DNA of 64,000 nt from Rhodopseudomonas_A palustris_F (GTDB lineage: Bacteria > Pseudomonadota > Alphaproteobacteria > Rhizobiales > Xanthobacteraceae). The notes beneath the pieces are model-generated. The model did no database searches and had not been told where the DNA came from. It saw only the letters and a list, made by a program, of their open reading frames with translations. A program made the position numbers and the translations under genes. Location: positions 1 to 64,000 of the forward strand of contig NC_007925.1 of the NCBI RefSeq assembly GCF_000013745.1, in the 5' to 3' direction. Shown piece by piece: positions 56,432-64,000 of the stretch. Positions within the stretch are counted from its first letter, which is position 1, and the number at the start of each line of letters is the position of its first letter.

Positions 56432-58117
56432 ATGCTCCGTATCATTCTGTTTCTTGTCGTGATTGCCGCGGCTGCGGCGGGAGCCGGTTGGCTTGCCGAG
56501 CAGCCGGGCAATGTGGTGCTGTCCTGGCGCGGCTGGCAGGCCGAGATGACGCTGGCGGTGGCCGCGCTGGCGCTGCTTTCCGCCATCGTCGCGGTCGCGC
56601 TCGGTTGGACGATCCTCGCCGGGGTGTTGCGCTCGCCCGGCCGGCTCAGGCGCAGCCGCCGTGCGCGCCGCGAGGCCCGCGCCCGCCGCGCCATCACCCA
56701 GGGGCTGCTCGCGGTCGGCCATGGCGACGCCGCCATCGCCCGCGCCCACGCCAATGCCGCCAAGCGGCATGCGCCGCAGGATCCGCTGGCGCTGTTGCTG
56801 CAGGCGCAATCCGCCCAGCTCGACGGCGATCGTGACGGCGCCAAGCGCGCCTTCCTGGCGATGGCCGGGCGCGACGACACCAAGTCGCTCGGTATGCGCG
56901 GGCTGTTCATCGAGGCGCAACGCGCCGAAGACCCCTACGCCGCGCTGACCATCGCCGAAGAGGCGCTGCGGCTATCGCCGGCGTCCAGTTGGGCCTCGCA
57001 GGCGGTGTTGGGCTTCCGTTGCGCCCGCGGCGACTGGTCCGGGGCGCTGGAAATCCTGGAAACCAACCTGACCTCCGGGCTGATCGACAAGAAGACCTAT
57101 CGGCGTTTGCGCGGCGTGCTGCTGACCGCGCGGGCGATCGAATGCGAGGAGACCGACGTCAGCCTGTCGCGCGACAGCGCGCTGGAAGCGGTCAAGCTGG
57201 CGCCGACACTGGTGCCGGCCGCGGTGCTGGCCAGCAAATATCTCAGCGAGGCGCATCAGATCCGCCGCGCCATGAAGACCATCGAGACCGCGTGGTTGGC
57301 GCATCCGCATCCGGATCTGGCCGAGGCCTATGCCCACATCAAGCCGGGCGATAGCGCGCAGGTGCGGCTGCAACGGGTGGAAGCGCTGGCCGCCAAGGCG
57401 TCCGGCGATACCGAAGGCGCGGTCGCGGTGGCCCGCGCGGCGATCGACGCCGGCGACTTCAATCGCGCCCGCGGCGCGCTGATGCCGTTCGTCGACGCGC
57501 CGACCCAGCGGGTCGCCATGCTGATGGCCGAGATCGAGCACACCGAGCGCAAGGATTCGCGCAGCGCGCGGGCCTGGACGCTGCGGGCGGTGCGGGCGTT
57601 GCGCGACCCGGTGTGGACCGCCGACGGCTGCGTCTCCGACCGCTGGCGGCCGGTGTCGCCGGTGACCGGCCGGCTCGACGCCTTCCAATGGACGACGCCG
57701 CTCGCCGAACTGCCGACCAACAAGGCGGTGGTGCTGGAATCCGATCTGTTCGACGAGACGCTGATCGAATCGCCGACCGAGGAGGTCACCGAGGGCGTGA
57801 CGTCCGAGCCGGCCACGCCGGAGGTCAGCAAAGCCGAACCGAGCAAGCCGGAGACCTCCGGCACCCCGGTCGAAGTGGTGATGGAGAGCAAGCCCGCGGC
57901 CGAAGCGCCGGTGGTCGGCCCCACCGAATCATCGCCGCCGCTGTTCCATCGGCCGCAGCGCTCCGCCGCAGCGCCAGTGATCCCGATCGTCCGCGCCCCC
58001 GACGACCCGGGGATCGATGAAGACGAGGCCGCGACCGGCGATTTCGACGACAAGGCCAATCCGGCTGCCAGCCAGGCCGGCAATTGGCGGGGCTATCGGC
58101 CGCGCCGCGACAATTGA
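56432..58117 (+). CDS. hemY: HemY N-terminal/TPR family membrane protein
   Basis: The 561-residue protein has two N-terminal transmembrane helices (about 3-20 and 43-63) and a HemY_N/TPR region with repeated helical pairs (about 85-400). The Ala-rich C-terminus ends in a Pro/Glu-rich low-complexity tail with no enzyme motif. This is the tetratricopeptide protein called HemY in proteobacterial hem operons, distinct from the HemY protoporphyrinogen oxidase of Gram-positive bacteria; its role is uncertain. It starts 7 nt after the mitofilin-like gene. The AGGA before the ATG fits. Confidence 0.87.
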   Translation: MLRIILFLVVIAAAAAGAGWLAEQPGNVVLSWRGWQAEMTLAVAALALLSAIVAVALGWTILAGVLRSPGRLRRSRRARREARARRAITQGLLAVGHGDAAIARAHANAAKRHAPQDPLALLLQAQSAQLDGDRDGAKRAFLAMAGRDDTKSLGMRGLFIEAQRAEDPYAALTIAEEALRLSPASSWASQAVLGFRCARGDWSGALEILETNLTSGLIDKKTYRRLRGVLLTARAIECEETDVSLSRDSALEAVKLAPTLVPAAVLASKYLSEAHQIRRAMKTIETAWLAHPHPDLAEAYAHIKPGDSAQVRLQRVEALAAKASGDTEGAVAVARAAIDAGDFNRARGALMPFVDAPTQRVAMLMAEIEHTERKDSRSARAWTLRAVRALRDPVWTADGCVSDRWRPVSPVTGRLDAFQWTTPLAELPTNKAVVLESDLFDETLIESPTEEVTEGVTSEPATPEVSKAEPSKPETSGTPVEVVMESKPAAEAPVVGPTESSPPLFHRPQRSAAAPVIPIVRAPDDPGIDEDEAATGDFDDKANPAASQAGNWRGYRPRRDN

Positions 58118-58306
58118 GGGGCGCCTGATCGGCTCCGCTTCGGGGCTCCGATCTTAGTCCTTGATATTCCGTCGGACAGGCCCGCATGGTTTTGACCACG
58201 GCGAGCTTTCCGGCTATGTAGCGGCGGCTCGCGCCGCTCGGCTGCCGTCGATCCTTGGTCCCCGGCCGCCGTCCGACGATTTGAGATCAGGCCAACCGCC
58301 TGATGT

Positions 58307-58382
58307 GCCGCAATAGCTCAGCTGGTAGAGCACGTCATTCGTAATGACGGGGTCGGGGGTTCGAATCCCTCTTGCGGCACCA
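58307..58382 (+). tRNA. tRNA-Thr (anticodon CGT)
   Basis: A complete 76-nt cloverleaf: acceptor GCCGCAA pairs with TTGCGGC, the D arm contains AGCTCAGCTGGTAGAGC, the anticodon stem is CGTCA/TGACG with loop TTCGTAA and anticodon CGT at 58340-58342. The T arm is GGGGGTTCGAATCCCTC and the 3' CCA is encoded. It reads the threonine codon ACG. It is isolated, 189 nt after hemY. Open frames on the opposite strand through this site are spurious. Confidence 0.97.
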
Positions 58383-58556
58383 GCTCTTCCTCGGCCCTCC
58401 CCAGTCCTGCGCCGCAACCGCCAGTCTTCGCCACATTCCGGATTGATCCCGGCGATCGCCGATCCGGTGGCGCGGAATGCGTTGCGGCGCGGAGCGAGGC
58501 GCAGTAAAATTGTCGGCGATGCCGGCTCGCGCGGCAGTTTTATTTTTCAATTTCCG

Positions 58557-58793
58557 ATGGGTCGATTGATGGCACGATTTCTTTGCATCATTGCGGCTCT
58601 GCTGCTGGCCAGCAGCGCGCAGGCGCAGCAGGGGCAGGGGCAGCGTCAGGATCCCGGCTGCGCGCGCGACGTGCAGCGGTTCTGCCGCGCCCAGATGAAC
58701 GATGGCGACATGGTGATCCTGGCCTGCCTGCAGCAACACCGCGCCAAGCTCAGCAAGACCTGCGCCAAGGCCTTGGCCGACAACGGTCGGTAG
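58557..58793 (+). CDS. Small secreted cysteine-rich repeat protein
   Basis: A 78-residue product (74 from the second ATG at 58569) with a signal peptide (about 6-24, cleavage near SAQAQ) and one short Cys-rich repeat: C-x3-D-x3-FC, CLQQHRAKLSKTCAKAL. This matches the cysteine-rich (Golgi apparatus protein 1-type) repeat found singly in many small exported alphaproteobacterial proteins. Four Cys are spaced as two likely disulfides. No function is established. It lies 174 nt after the tRNA and 223 nt before the P450 gene. Confidence 0.72.
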   Translation: MGRLMARFLCIIAALLLASSAQAQQGQGQRQDPGCARDVQRFCRAQMNDGDMVILACLQQHRAKLSKTCAKALADNGR

Positions 58794-58906
58794 GCCGCGC
58801 CCGCGCCGGATCTTGGCGAGCGTTCCCCCGCCCGGCAAAGTCGGGATGGTCAAGATTGTGCGGCCCAGCGCCGGCGCGCCGGGTTCCCGGCCGGCCGGAC
58901 CGCCGA

Positions 58907-58924
58907 CCTCACTGATCAGTGAGG
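58907..58924. promoter_or_regulatory. Perfect 18-bp palindrome upstream of the P450 gene
   Basis: CCTCACTGATCAGTGAGG is its own reverse complement over all 18 bases. It ends 92 nt before the P450 start codon, in the intergenic region after the Cys-rich gene. It lacks a loop and a T tract, so it is more like a dimeric-repressor operator than a terminator. No regulator gene is adjacent. Confidence 0.5.
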
Positions 58925-59016
58925 GATCGCCTGTGCGGCGTTTCGTTGCGGCTGCGGCCCGGCGTTCCTAGCTATGGCGAGCGCGACCGGATCGCTTCCT
59001 GCCCAGCGAGGTCCTT

Positions 59017-60405
59017 GTGAGCATAGCCGAAGCCTCTCAGATGCCGTTGACCCGCCGGCCGCTGCTGCCGCCGGCGCCGCCGCGCGCGCCTGAGACCATG
59101 ACGGCGTTCGGCCGGCTTGCGGCGATCCGCAACAACGTGATCGCCAGTTGGGGTGATCGTGCCTATCAGGACGACGTGGTCCGCGGCCGGTTCTTCGGCA
59201 GCTCGAGTTTCATCCTGAATACGCCCGACGCGATCCGCCAAGTGCTGGTCGACAATTACGAGAACTACATCCGCACCGCGGCGGGCATTCGGGTGTTGCG
59301 GCCGATGCTCGGCGACGGCCTGCTGCTCGCCGAGGGCCGCGCCTGGAAGCATCAGCGCCGCACCCTGGCGCCGGCCTTCACGCCGCGCGCGGTGGCGACG
59401 CTGGTGCCGCATATGCGCTCCGCGATCGACGAGATGCTCGCCGAGTTCGACGCCGCCCGCGGACGGCCGATCGATCTGCGCGAGGCGATGCAGCGGATGG
59501 CGCTGGAGATCGCCGGCCGCACGATGTTTTCCTTCGCGATGGGGCGGCACGGCCGCACGCTGCGCGACTTCGTGATCGAGTACGGCACCCGGCTGGCGCG
59601 GCCGAATTTCCTCGATCTGCTGTTGCCGCTGGCCTTTCCGACACCGCAGGATTTCGCCCGCGCCGGATTTCGCCGGCGCTGGACGGCGTTCATCGCGCAG
59701 CTGATGGCGGAGCGCCGCGCCGCCGGCAAGGCCGAAGGCGCGCCGCCGCGCGATCTGTTCGACCTGATGGGGGCGGCGCGCGATCCGGAAACCGGCGAGG
59801 CGTTTTCCGAACCGCAGCTCGGCGACCAAGTCGCCACCATGATCCTGGCCGGCCACGAAACCACCGCCACAGCGCTGTTTTGGGCGCTGTATCTGTTGGC
59901 GCTCGATCAGCACAGCCAGGATCAACTGGCGGCCGAAGTTCGCGGCCAACCGGAAAACCATGCGCGCGAGGTCGAGCATCTCACCTTCACCCGCGCGGTG
60001 ATCGACGAGACCATGCGGCTGTATCCGCCGGCATTCCTGATCGCGCGGGCCGCCGCAGGGCCGGACGTCGTCGCCGGCAGTGCGGTGAGGAAAGGCGACG
60101 TTATGCTGATCGCGCCATGGCTGCTGCATCGCCACGAGAAGCTGTGGCACGATCCCGGTGCGTTCATCCCGGCGCGCTTCATGCCGGGCAGTCCGCCGCC
60201 CGATCGTTTCGCTTATCTTCCGTTCGGGGTCGGCGCGCGGGTCTGCATCGGCGCGCATTTCGCGCTGGTCGAAGCCACGCTGGCGCTGTCCGGCATCGTC
60301 GGCCGGTTCCGGGTCGAACTCCTCAACGCCGCGCCGGTGATGCCGATCGGCGTGGTCACCACGCAACCCGATTATTCCCCGATGTTTCGCCTGACGCCCC
60401 GCTGA
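59017..60405 (+). CDS. Cytochrome P450
   Basis: The 462-residue haem monooxygenase carries every P450 landmark: C-helix W110-K-H-Q-R114, I-helix AGHETTA starting at 278, K-helix ExxR at 331-334 in ETMRLYPP, and the haem loop FGVGARVCIG with the axial thiolate Cys410. No membrane anchor is seen, so it is soluble and needs a ferredoxin or similar partner; none is adjacent. The start is a GTG with GAGG upstream. The cyclase gene begins 7 nt after its stop, so the two are co-transcribed. The substrate is unknown. Confidence 0.95.
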   Translation: MSIAEASQMPLTRRPLLPPAPPRAPETMTAFGRLAAIRNNVIASWGDRAYQDDVVRGRFFGSSSFILNTPDAIRQVLVDNYENYIRTAAGIRVLRPMLGDGLLLAEGRAWKHQRRTLAPAFTPRAVATLVPHMRSAIDEMLAEFDAARGRPIDLREAMQRMALEIAGRTMFSFAMGRHGRTLRDFVIEYGTRLARPNFLDLLLPLAFPTPQDFARAGFRRRWTAFIAQLMAERRAAGKAEGAPPRDLFDLMGAARDPETGEAFSEPQLGDQVATMILAGHETTATALFWALYLLALDQHSQDQLAAEVRGQPENHAREVEHLTFTRAVIDETMRLYPPAFLIARAAAGPDVVAGSAVRKGDVMLIAPWLLHRHEKLWHDPGAFIPARFMPGSPPPDRFAYLPFGVGARVCIGAHFALVEATLALSGIVGRFRVELLNAAPVMPIGVVTTQPDYSPMFRLTPR

Positions 60406-60412
60406 GGTTTGC

Positions 60413-61858
60413 TTGGATATTCGCACGACACCGAACCAGCCTGTGGTGCACAGCGACAGCTCCGCGCAGTTCGCCGCGCTGAAACAGGCCGCCGATCCCG
60501 CGGTCGCCGCGGCGATCGAGCGGCTGGTGGCCGAAGGCTGCGACCGCGATCTCAATCGCATCAACGTGTTGGATTTTTCCGCGCGTCGCGAACTCGACGA
60601 GGAGCGGGTGATCTCCGGATTCCTGCAGGCCTCGCGGCTCGGCTTGTTCGATCTGAGCTGGAACGTGCTGTGTCCGGGCTGCGGCGGCGTGCTCGATGCC
60701 CACAACACGCTGAAATCGCTACGGCCGGACGAGTATCATTGCGGGCTGTGCGCCTCGGACTACGAAGCCTCGGTCGACAAGCAGGTCGAGGTGGCATTCA
60801 CCGTGGCGCCGCGGGTGAGGCGGATCGCCGCGCACGATCCCGGCACGATGCCGATCTGGGAGTATTTCCGGCAGATGTTTTGGAGCTCCGGCGTCGATTT
60901 CAATGAGCAGGGATTTGCCTCGTTGACCGGCGAGGTGACGCTGGATGCGGTCGAACTGCCGATCGGCCGCAGCGTGACGCGCACGCTGCAACTGCCGCCT
61001 GAGTTCATCATCGTGTTCGAACCGGTGACCCACGCGGCGCAATTCATCGACGTGCAGGGCGAGCCGACCGACGAGGCGCAGCAGCTGTCGCTGGTCTATC
61101 ACAAGCTGCCGGCGCCGACCAAGACCGTCACGCTGCGGCCGGGCCCGCTGCAATTGTCGCTCGACAACCGCACCGACACCCGCGTGCTGCCCTCGGTGTT
61201 CATTGCGGCCGACGCGCTGCATCACCTGCTCGGGCAACGCAAACCGTTTCTGACCGCCAAACGGATCCTCAGCAACCAGACCTTTCGCGACGTGTTCAAG
61301 GCCGACAACTTGACCATCGACCAGCGGCTGAAGATCACCTCGCTGAGCTTCCTGTTCACCGACCTGAAGGGCTCCACCGCGCTGTACGAACGGGTCGGCG
61401 ATCTCGCCGCCTTCGACTTGGTGCGGGCGCATTTCCGCGCGCTGTTGGAGATCATTTCGTCGGAGAAGGGCGCCGTGGTGAAGACCATCGGCGACGCGGT
61501 GATGGCGACCTTCGTGGCGCCCGAGCAGGCGCTGGCCGCCGGCCTGCGGATGCGCGCGGCGATGGACGCGCTCAATGCCGAGCGCGGCAGCAACGACCTG
61601 GTGGTCAAGATCGGCATCCATGAAGGGCCGTGCCTGGCGGTGATGCTGAACGAGCGGCAAGACTATTTCGGCCAGACCGTCAACATCGCTTCGCGGGTGC
61701 AGGGGCTGGCGACCTCGCAGGCGATCCACATCACCGGCACGGTGATCGCGGCGCCGGCGGTGGCGGCGTTGCTGCGCCGGGCGGCGATCACCCCGATCCA
61801 GAAGCAGGCGGCGCTGCGCGGCATCGCCGACCAGGTGGTGGTGTACGAGATCCCATAG
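60413..61858 (+). CDS. Class III adenylate/guanylate cyclase with N-terminal DUF5939-type domain
   Basis: The 481-residue protein has an N-terminal region of about 300 residues with two CxxC pairs (87-90 and 110-113) resembling a zinc ribbon, followed by a class III cyclase domain. Catalytic residues are all visible: metal Asp317 (FTDLKGST) and Asp361 (KTIGDAVMATF, Lys357 for base recognition), base-binding Asp417 and transition-state Asn424/Arg428 in DYFGQTVNIASR. The Lys-Asp pair predicts ATP as substrate, hence cAMP. The start is a TTG with GAGG upstream, 7 nt after the P450 stop. Confidence 0.92.
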   Translation: MDIRTTPNQPVVHSDSSAQFAALKQAADPAVAAAIERLVAEGCDRDLNRINVLDFSARRELDEERVISGFLQASRLGLFDLSWNVLCPGCGGVLDAHNTLKSLRPDEYHCGLCASDYEASVDKQVEVAFTVAPRVRRIAAHDPGTMPIWEYFRQMFWSSGVDFNEQGFASLTGEVTLDAVELPIGRSVTRTLQLPPEFIIVFEPVTHAAQFIDVQGEPTDEAQQLSLVYHKLPAPTKTVTLRPGPLQLSLDNRTDTRVLPSVFIAADALHHLLGQRKPFLTAKRILSNQTFRDVFKADNLTIDQRLKITSLSFLFTDLKGSTALYERVGDLAAFDLVRAHFRALLEIISSEKGAVVKTIGDAVMATFVAPEQALAAGLRMRAAMDALNAERGSNDLVVKIGIHEGPCLAVMLNERQDYFGQTVNIASRVQGLATSQAIHITGTVIAAPAVAALLRRAAITPIQKQAALRGIADQVVVYEIP

Positions 61859-61913
61859 CGCGGCTCGCAACAACCGAACCGCCAATCGATCGGTTCGGTT
61901 CACGATTTGCGGA

Positions 61914-62219
61914 TCAGAATAAGCGTTCTTCTGCGATCCGGTTCAGCGTGACGATCTGCTCCGAATCCGGTGCATGAAGCGAGTTCTCGGCCGCTGCGAC
62001 GACGCCGAGCAACCGATGGAAGGCTGCTTCCGCCAGCGCGGTCGGCACCGGTTGTTCGTCGAATGCGTCGATGTGGTCGCTGACGACGAGCGCGAGCATC
62101 CTGTAGAGTGCCCGATGACGCGGGGCGCTCTGCGCCAGCTGATGTGCTTTTTGGTAAAGGGCTTTGTAGGTCCGAAGACCGTGATGCTGATCGATCAGCC
62201 AATCGTAGAGTTCACCCAA
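61914..62219 (-). CDS. Uncharacterised 101-residue helical protein
   Basis: The TTG start at 62219 has an excellent GAGGGGGG site about 5 nt upstream. The product starts MGELYDWLIDQHHGLRTYKALYQKAH and appears all-helical, without signal peptide or membrane segment; His and acidic residues are frequent. I do not recognise the family. It is convergent with the cyclase gene, with 55 nt between, and divergent from the TerB-type gene across a structured intergenic region. Confidence 0.7.
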   Translation of the reverse strand: MGELYDWLIDQHHGLRTYKALYQKAHQLAQSAPRHRALYRMLALVVSDHIDAFDEQPVPTALAEAAFHRLLGVVAAAENSLHAPDSEQIVTLNRIAEERLF

Positions 62220-62301
62220 GATGCCCCCCTCATTCCATCGAGAAGAAGCAATTACTTATATCATGATCCTTGGCGACGAAAACAGCTTTTTGAAATTGCC
62301 G

Positions 62302-62325
62302 AAGCGCTCTGCTAACTGAGCGCTT
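62302..62325 (+). terminator. Hairpin AAGCGCTC-N8-GAGCGCTT with following T residues
   Basis: A perfect 8-bp stem with an 8-nt loop; the right arm runs into CTTTTC. On the plus strand it looks like an intrinsic terminator with a short U-run. No plus-strand gene ends here, so it may end an unannotated small transcript or have another role. Confidence 0.45.
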
Positions 62326-62414
62326 TTCGCGTAGTGATAGCAGCTGGGCTTGTCGGTTTTTTGACGGTCGGTCGACGGACTGACTGATCTGTCGGGAGTG
62401 CGGTCATCGCCGCG

Positions 62415-62455
62415 GGCGGGCGGGCGGCGGAATTGCAGGCGTTGGCCCGCCCGCC
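62415..62455. repeat. GGCGGGCGGGC / GCCCGCCCGCC hairpin
   Basis: A perfect 11-bp inverted repeat with a 19-nt loop, very stable, about 130 nt upstream of the TerB-type gene. It could form in RNA from either strand or extrude in supercoiled DNA. Confidence 0.6.
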
Positions 62456-62584
62456 AAAGATTTCTTAACCGTAATGAAGGCGCCCGGAACACCGCGGGAT
62501 TGCCAGCGTTGCAGTTTCAGTCATAGAATTTCTTTCACAGACGACGGTCCTTGCCGCATCCGTTGTCCAACCCCGGTCAAATTC

Positions 62585-63097
62585 ATGCTGAGCCGACTGC
62601 GCCAATTCATCGCCGACGTCGTGGCGCCGGAGACCGAGGACGACCTCGCTTTCGACGATACGGGTTATCGGCTGGCAGCGACCGCGTTGTTGATTCACGT
62701 GATCTCGCTCGATGGCGAACCGTCCGACGTGGAACGCCGCAAGCTTCACGAGTTGCTGGAAACCCGGTTCGGGCTCGATCCCGGCACGACGGCGCGACTG
62801 ATCAAGTCGGCCACCCTGGCGGAGGGCGACGCGGTCGATTTGTACCGTTTCACCAGCGTCATCATGCGCACGGTCAACGAAGAGGGGCGGCTGCGCATCA
62901 TCGAGATGATGTGGGAGTTGGTCTATGCCGACGCCAACGTCACCGAGTTCGAGGAGAACGTCGTCTGGCGCGCCGCCGATCTGCTGGCGGTCTCGGCCCG
63001 TGACCGCATCAACCTGAAGCGCCAGGTGGCAAAAAACCAGGTGGCCGAAGGCCCGGTCGCTTATGCCTCCGGGGCCGGCCAAGTCGCCGAGACTTAG
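62585..63097 (+). CDS. TerB family (COG4103-like) protein
   Basis: The 170-residue protein has the all-helical TerB-like domain: LAATALLIHVISLDGEPSDVERRKLHELLETRFGLD at about 29-64 with its acidic metal-site pattern, and a second half with RIIEMMWELVYADANVTEFEENVVWRAADLL repeating that pattern. TerB was named for tellurite resistance, but stand-alone forms are common with unknown function. The ATG at 62585 gives the family start MLSRLRQFIADV. No other ter genes are near. Confidence 0.85.
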   Translation: MLSRLRQFIADVVAPETEDDLAFDDTGYRLAATALLIHVISLDGEPSDVERRKLHELLETRFGLDPGTTARLIKSATLAEGDAVDLYRFTSVIMRTVNEEGRLRIIEMMWELVYADANVTEFEENVVWRAADLLAVSARDRINLKRQVAKNQVAEGPVAYASGAGQVAET

Positions 63098-63122
63098 GCT
63101 GCAGACGTCGGCTGCAGACGTC
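63097..63122 (+). repeat. 13-bp perfect tandem duplication
   Basis: GGCTGCAGACGTC occurs twice in direct tandem, starting in the last base of the terB-type stop codon. Each unit contains the palindromes CTGCAG and GACGTC. It looks like a small replication-slippage duplication. Confidence 0.8.
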
Positions 63123-63375
63123 GCGCCCGTAGGGACGATCTCAAGCCGGGCGATTCATGACGCAGACGGAGACCGACGAAATTCGGCCCGCGGCCGGGAC
63201 TCGGTCGTTGCGACGCGAGCGGGCTACGGTCCGGGACATTAAGAATTGTTAATACGTCGCGGCTCGTCCGTTCGGAGCATCCGATCGGCTTGCACGGCTC
63301 TTGCTTCCCGCATGAGGGCTGTGGTCATCTCCACAGCGCATCGCCGAAAAACTTCATCGATCGAAGAGTTCTGCC

Positions 63376-64000
63376 GTGACTGAACGCGTGACGTTGATAA
63401 CCGGTGCCTCGGCTGGTATCGGCACCGAACTGGCGCGTGTCTTTGCGTCTCATCATCATCGGGTGGCTCTGGTCGCGCGCCGGGAGGAGCGGCTGAATAC
63501 GCTGGCGGAGGAGATCGTCGCGGCCGGCGGCGCCAAGCCGCTGGTGATCGCTTGTGATTTGCGCCAGCCCGATGCCGGCGACGCCATCGCGGCGGCGCTC
63601 ACTGAGGCCGGCGTCGAGGTCGAATACCTGGTCAACAATGCCGGCTATGGATTGTTCGGCCAGGCCACCGAGCTCGATCGCGGCGCCCAGCTCGGCATGA
63701 TCGACCTCAATGTCCGGGCGCTGACCGACTTGTCGCTGCGGTTTTCCGCCAGCGTGATCAAGCATCACGGCGGCATTCTCAACGTCGCCTCGATCGCCGG
63801 ATTCCTGCCCGGACCCGGCATGGCGGTGTACTACGCCTCCAAGGCGTTCGTGCTGTCGTTTACCGAGGCATTGCGCGCCGAACTCGGCCGTCACGGCGTG
63901 CGCGTCACCGCGCTGTGTCCGGGTCCGGTGCTGACCGAATTCCAACAGCATGCCGGATTCGAGCCGGGCTTCGACAGCGCGATCCTCAATGTCTCGGCGG
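63376..64000 (+). CDS. SDR family oxidoreductase, C-terminus outside the window
   Basis: Reading from the GTG at 63376, 208 codons are visible: TLITGASAGIGTELARVFA at about 6-24 is the canonical TGxxxGIG, then the NNAG of LVNNAGYGLFG at about 84, Ser in NVASIAGFLP, and YYASKAFVL with YxxxK. The segment RVTALCPGPVLTEF at about 178 is also typical. Members of this subgroup have about 255-270 residues, so 50-60 are missing. The upstream 278 bases hold no gene. The substrate is unknown. Confidence 0.9.
   Translation, partial: MTERVTLITGASAGIGTELARVFASHHHRVALVARREERLNTLAEEIVAAGGAKPLVIACDLRQPDAGDAIAAALTEAGVEVEYLVNNAGYGLFGQATELDRGAQLGMIDLNVRALTDLSLRFSASVIKHHGGILNVASIAGFLPGPGMAVYYASKAFVLSFTEALRAELGRHGVRVTALCPGPVLTEFQQHAGFEPGFDSAILNVSA

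Larger units (their letters stand above)
62220..62584. other. Structured intergenic region between divergent genes
   Basis: About 365 bases without a credible gene. It contains two clear inverted repeats, listed separately, and T-rich stretches. The region should hold promoters for both flanking genes and could encode a small RNA. Confidence 0.5.

Noticed and set aside
58214..58417. Reading frame antisense to the tRNA gene
   Set aside because: Runs through the tRNA-Thr on the opposite strand, a well-known source of spurious gene predictions.
63239..63252. TTAA-GAATTG-TTAA as CtrA site
   Set aside because: The spacer is 6 nt rather than the 7 nt of the CtrA consensus, unlike the perfect site at 44880-44894.

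Overview
The window reads as a chromosomal segment of an alphaproteobacterium of the Bradyrhizobium/Rhodopseudomonas group (most like Rhodopseudomonas palustris), beginning close to the conventional chromosome zero point. The reasons are the dnaA-dnaN-recF-gyrB order, a complete fixNOQP-fixGHIS (cbb3 oxidase) block right behind it, alphaproteobacterial families (IalB, mitofilin-like/HemY pair, DUF1674 next to rsmB, HCCA isomerase), high GC coding style, and several families of GC-rich palindromic intergenic repeats that I associate with this group. No prophage, transposase, CRISPR array or rRNA is visible.

Layout. 1-9.0 kb: replication genes dnaA, dnaN, recF and gyrB, interrupted between recF and gyrB by a 414-residue RTX-like repeat protein made of fourteen 17-residue units. 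9.1-11.4 kb: a Uma2-type nuclease, an Lrp/AsnC regulator, a small conserved-looking protein and non-coding DNA. 11.4-19.6 kb, minus strand: ccoN-O-Q-P and fixG-H-I-S, with FNR/FixK-type boxes before ccoN and a weaker one before fixG. 19.6-27.5 kb: a ketopantoate-reductase-like gene, two SDR oxidoreductases, HCCA isomerase, glutathione transferase, gamma-glutamyltransferase and an MFS carrier, separated by repeats. 27.7-33.4 kb: purH, heparinase II/III-like protein, rsmB and a DUF1674 (SDHAF4-like) gene. 33.4-34.6 kb: a yefM-yoeB toxin-antitoxin pair with a recognisable operator, then a membrane-anchored thermonuclease.

34.6-47.6 kb: alkaline phosphatase, argG, a PAP2 phosphatase, rlmN with an HD hydrolase and a small membrane protein in a tight operon, ialB, a quinone oxidoreductase, a flavin amine oxidase, a GNAT acetyltransferase behind a perfect CtrA-type site, ppa and an M20 peptidase. 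48-58 kb: acs; a minus-strand group tsaD, gpsA, EVE protein, methyltransferase; and divergently hemD, a mitofilin-like protein and hemY, with no hemC in the position next to hemD. 58-64 kb: tRNA-Thr(CGT), a small secreted Cys-rich protein, a cytochrome P450 followed after 7 nt by a class III nucleotide cyclase, an orphan minus-strand gene, a TerB-family protein and an SDR cut by the window end.

Most genes are housekeeping or respiratory. The least explained pieces are the RTX-like protein inside the replication block, the P450-cyclase pair with a perfect 18-bp palindrome upstream, the orphan at 61.9-62.2 kb beside a structured intergenic region, and the density of palindromic repeats. All function calls rest on motif recognition and gene order read by eye; no database search was run.
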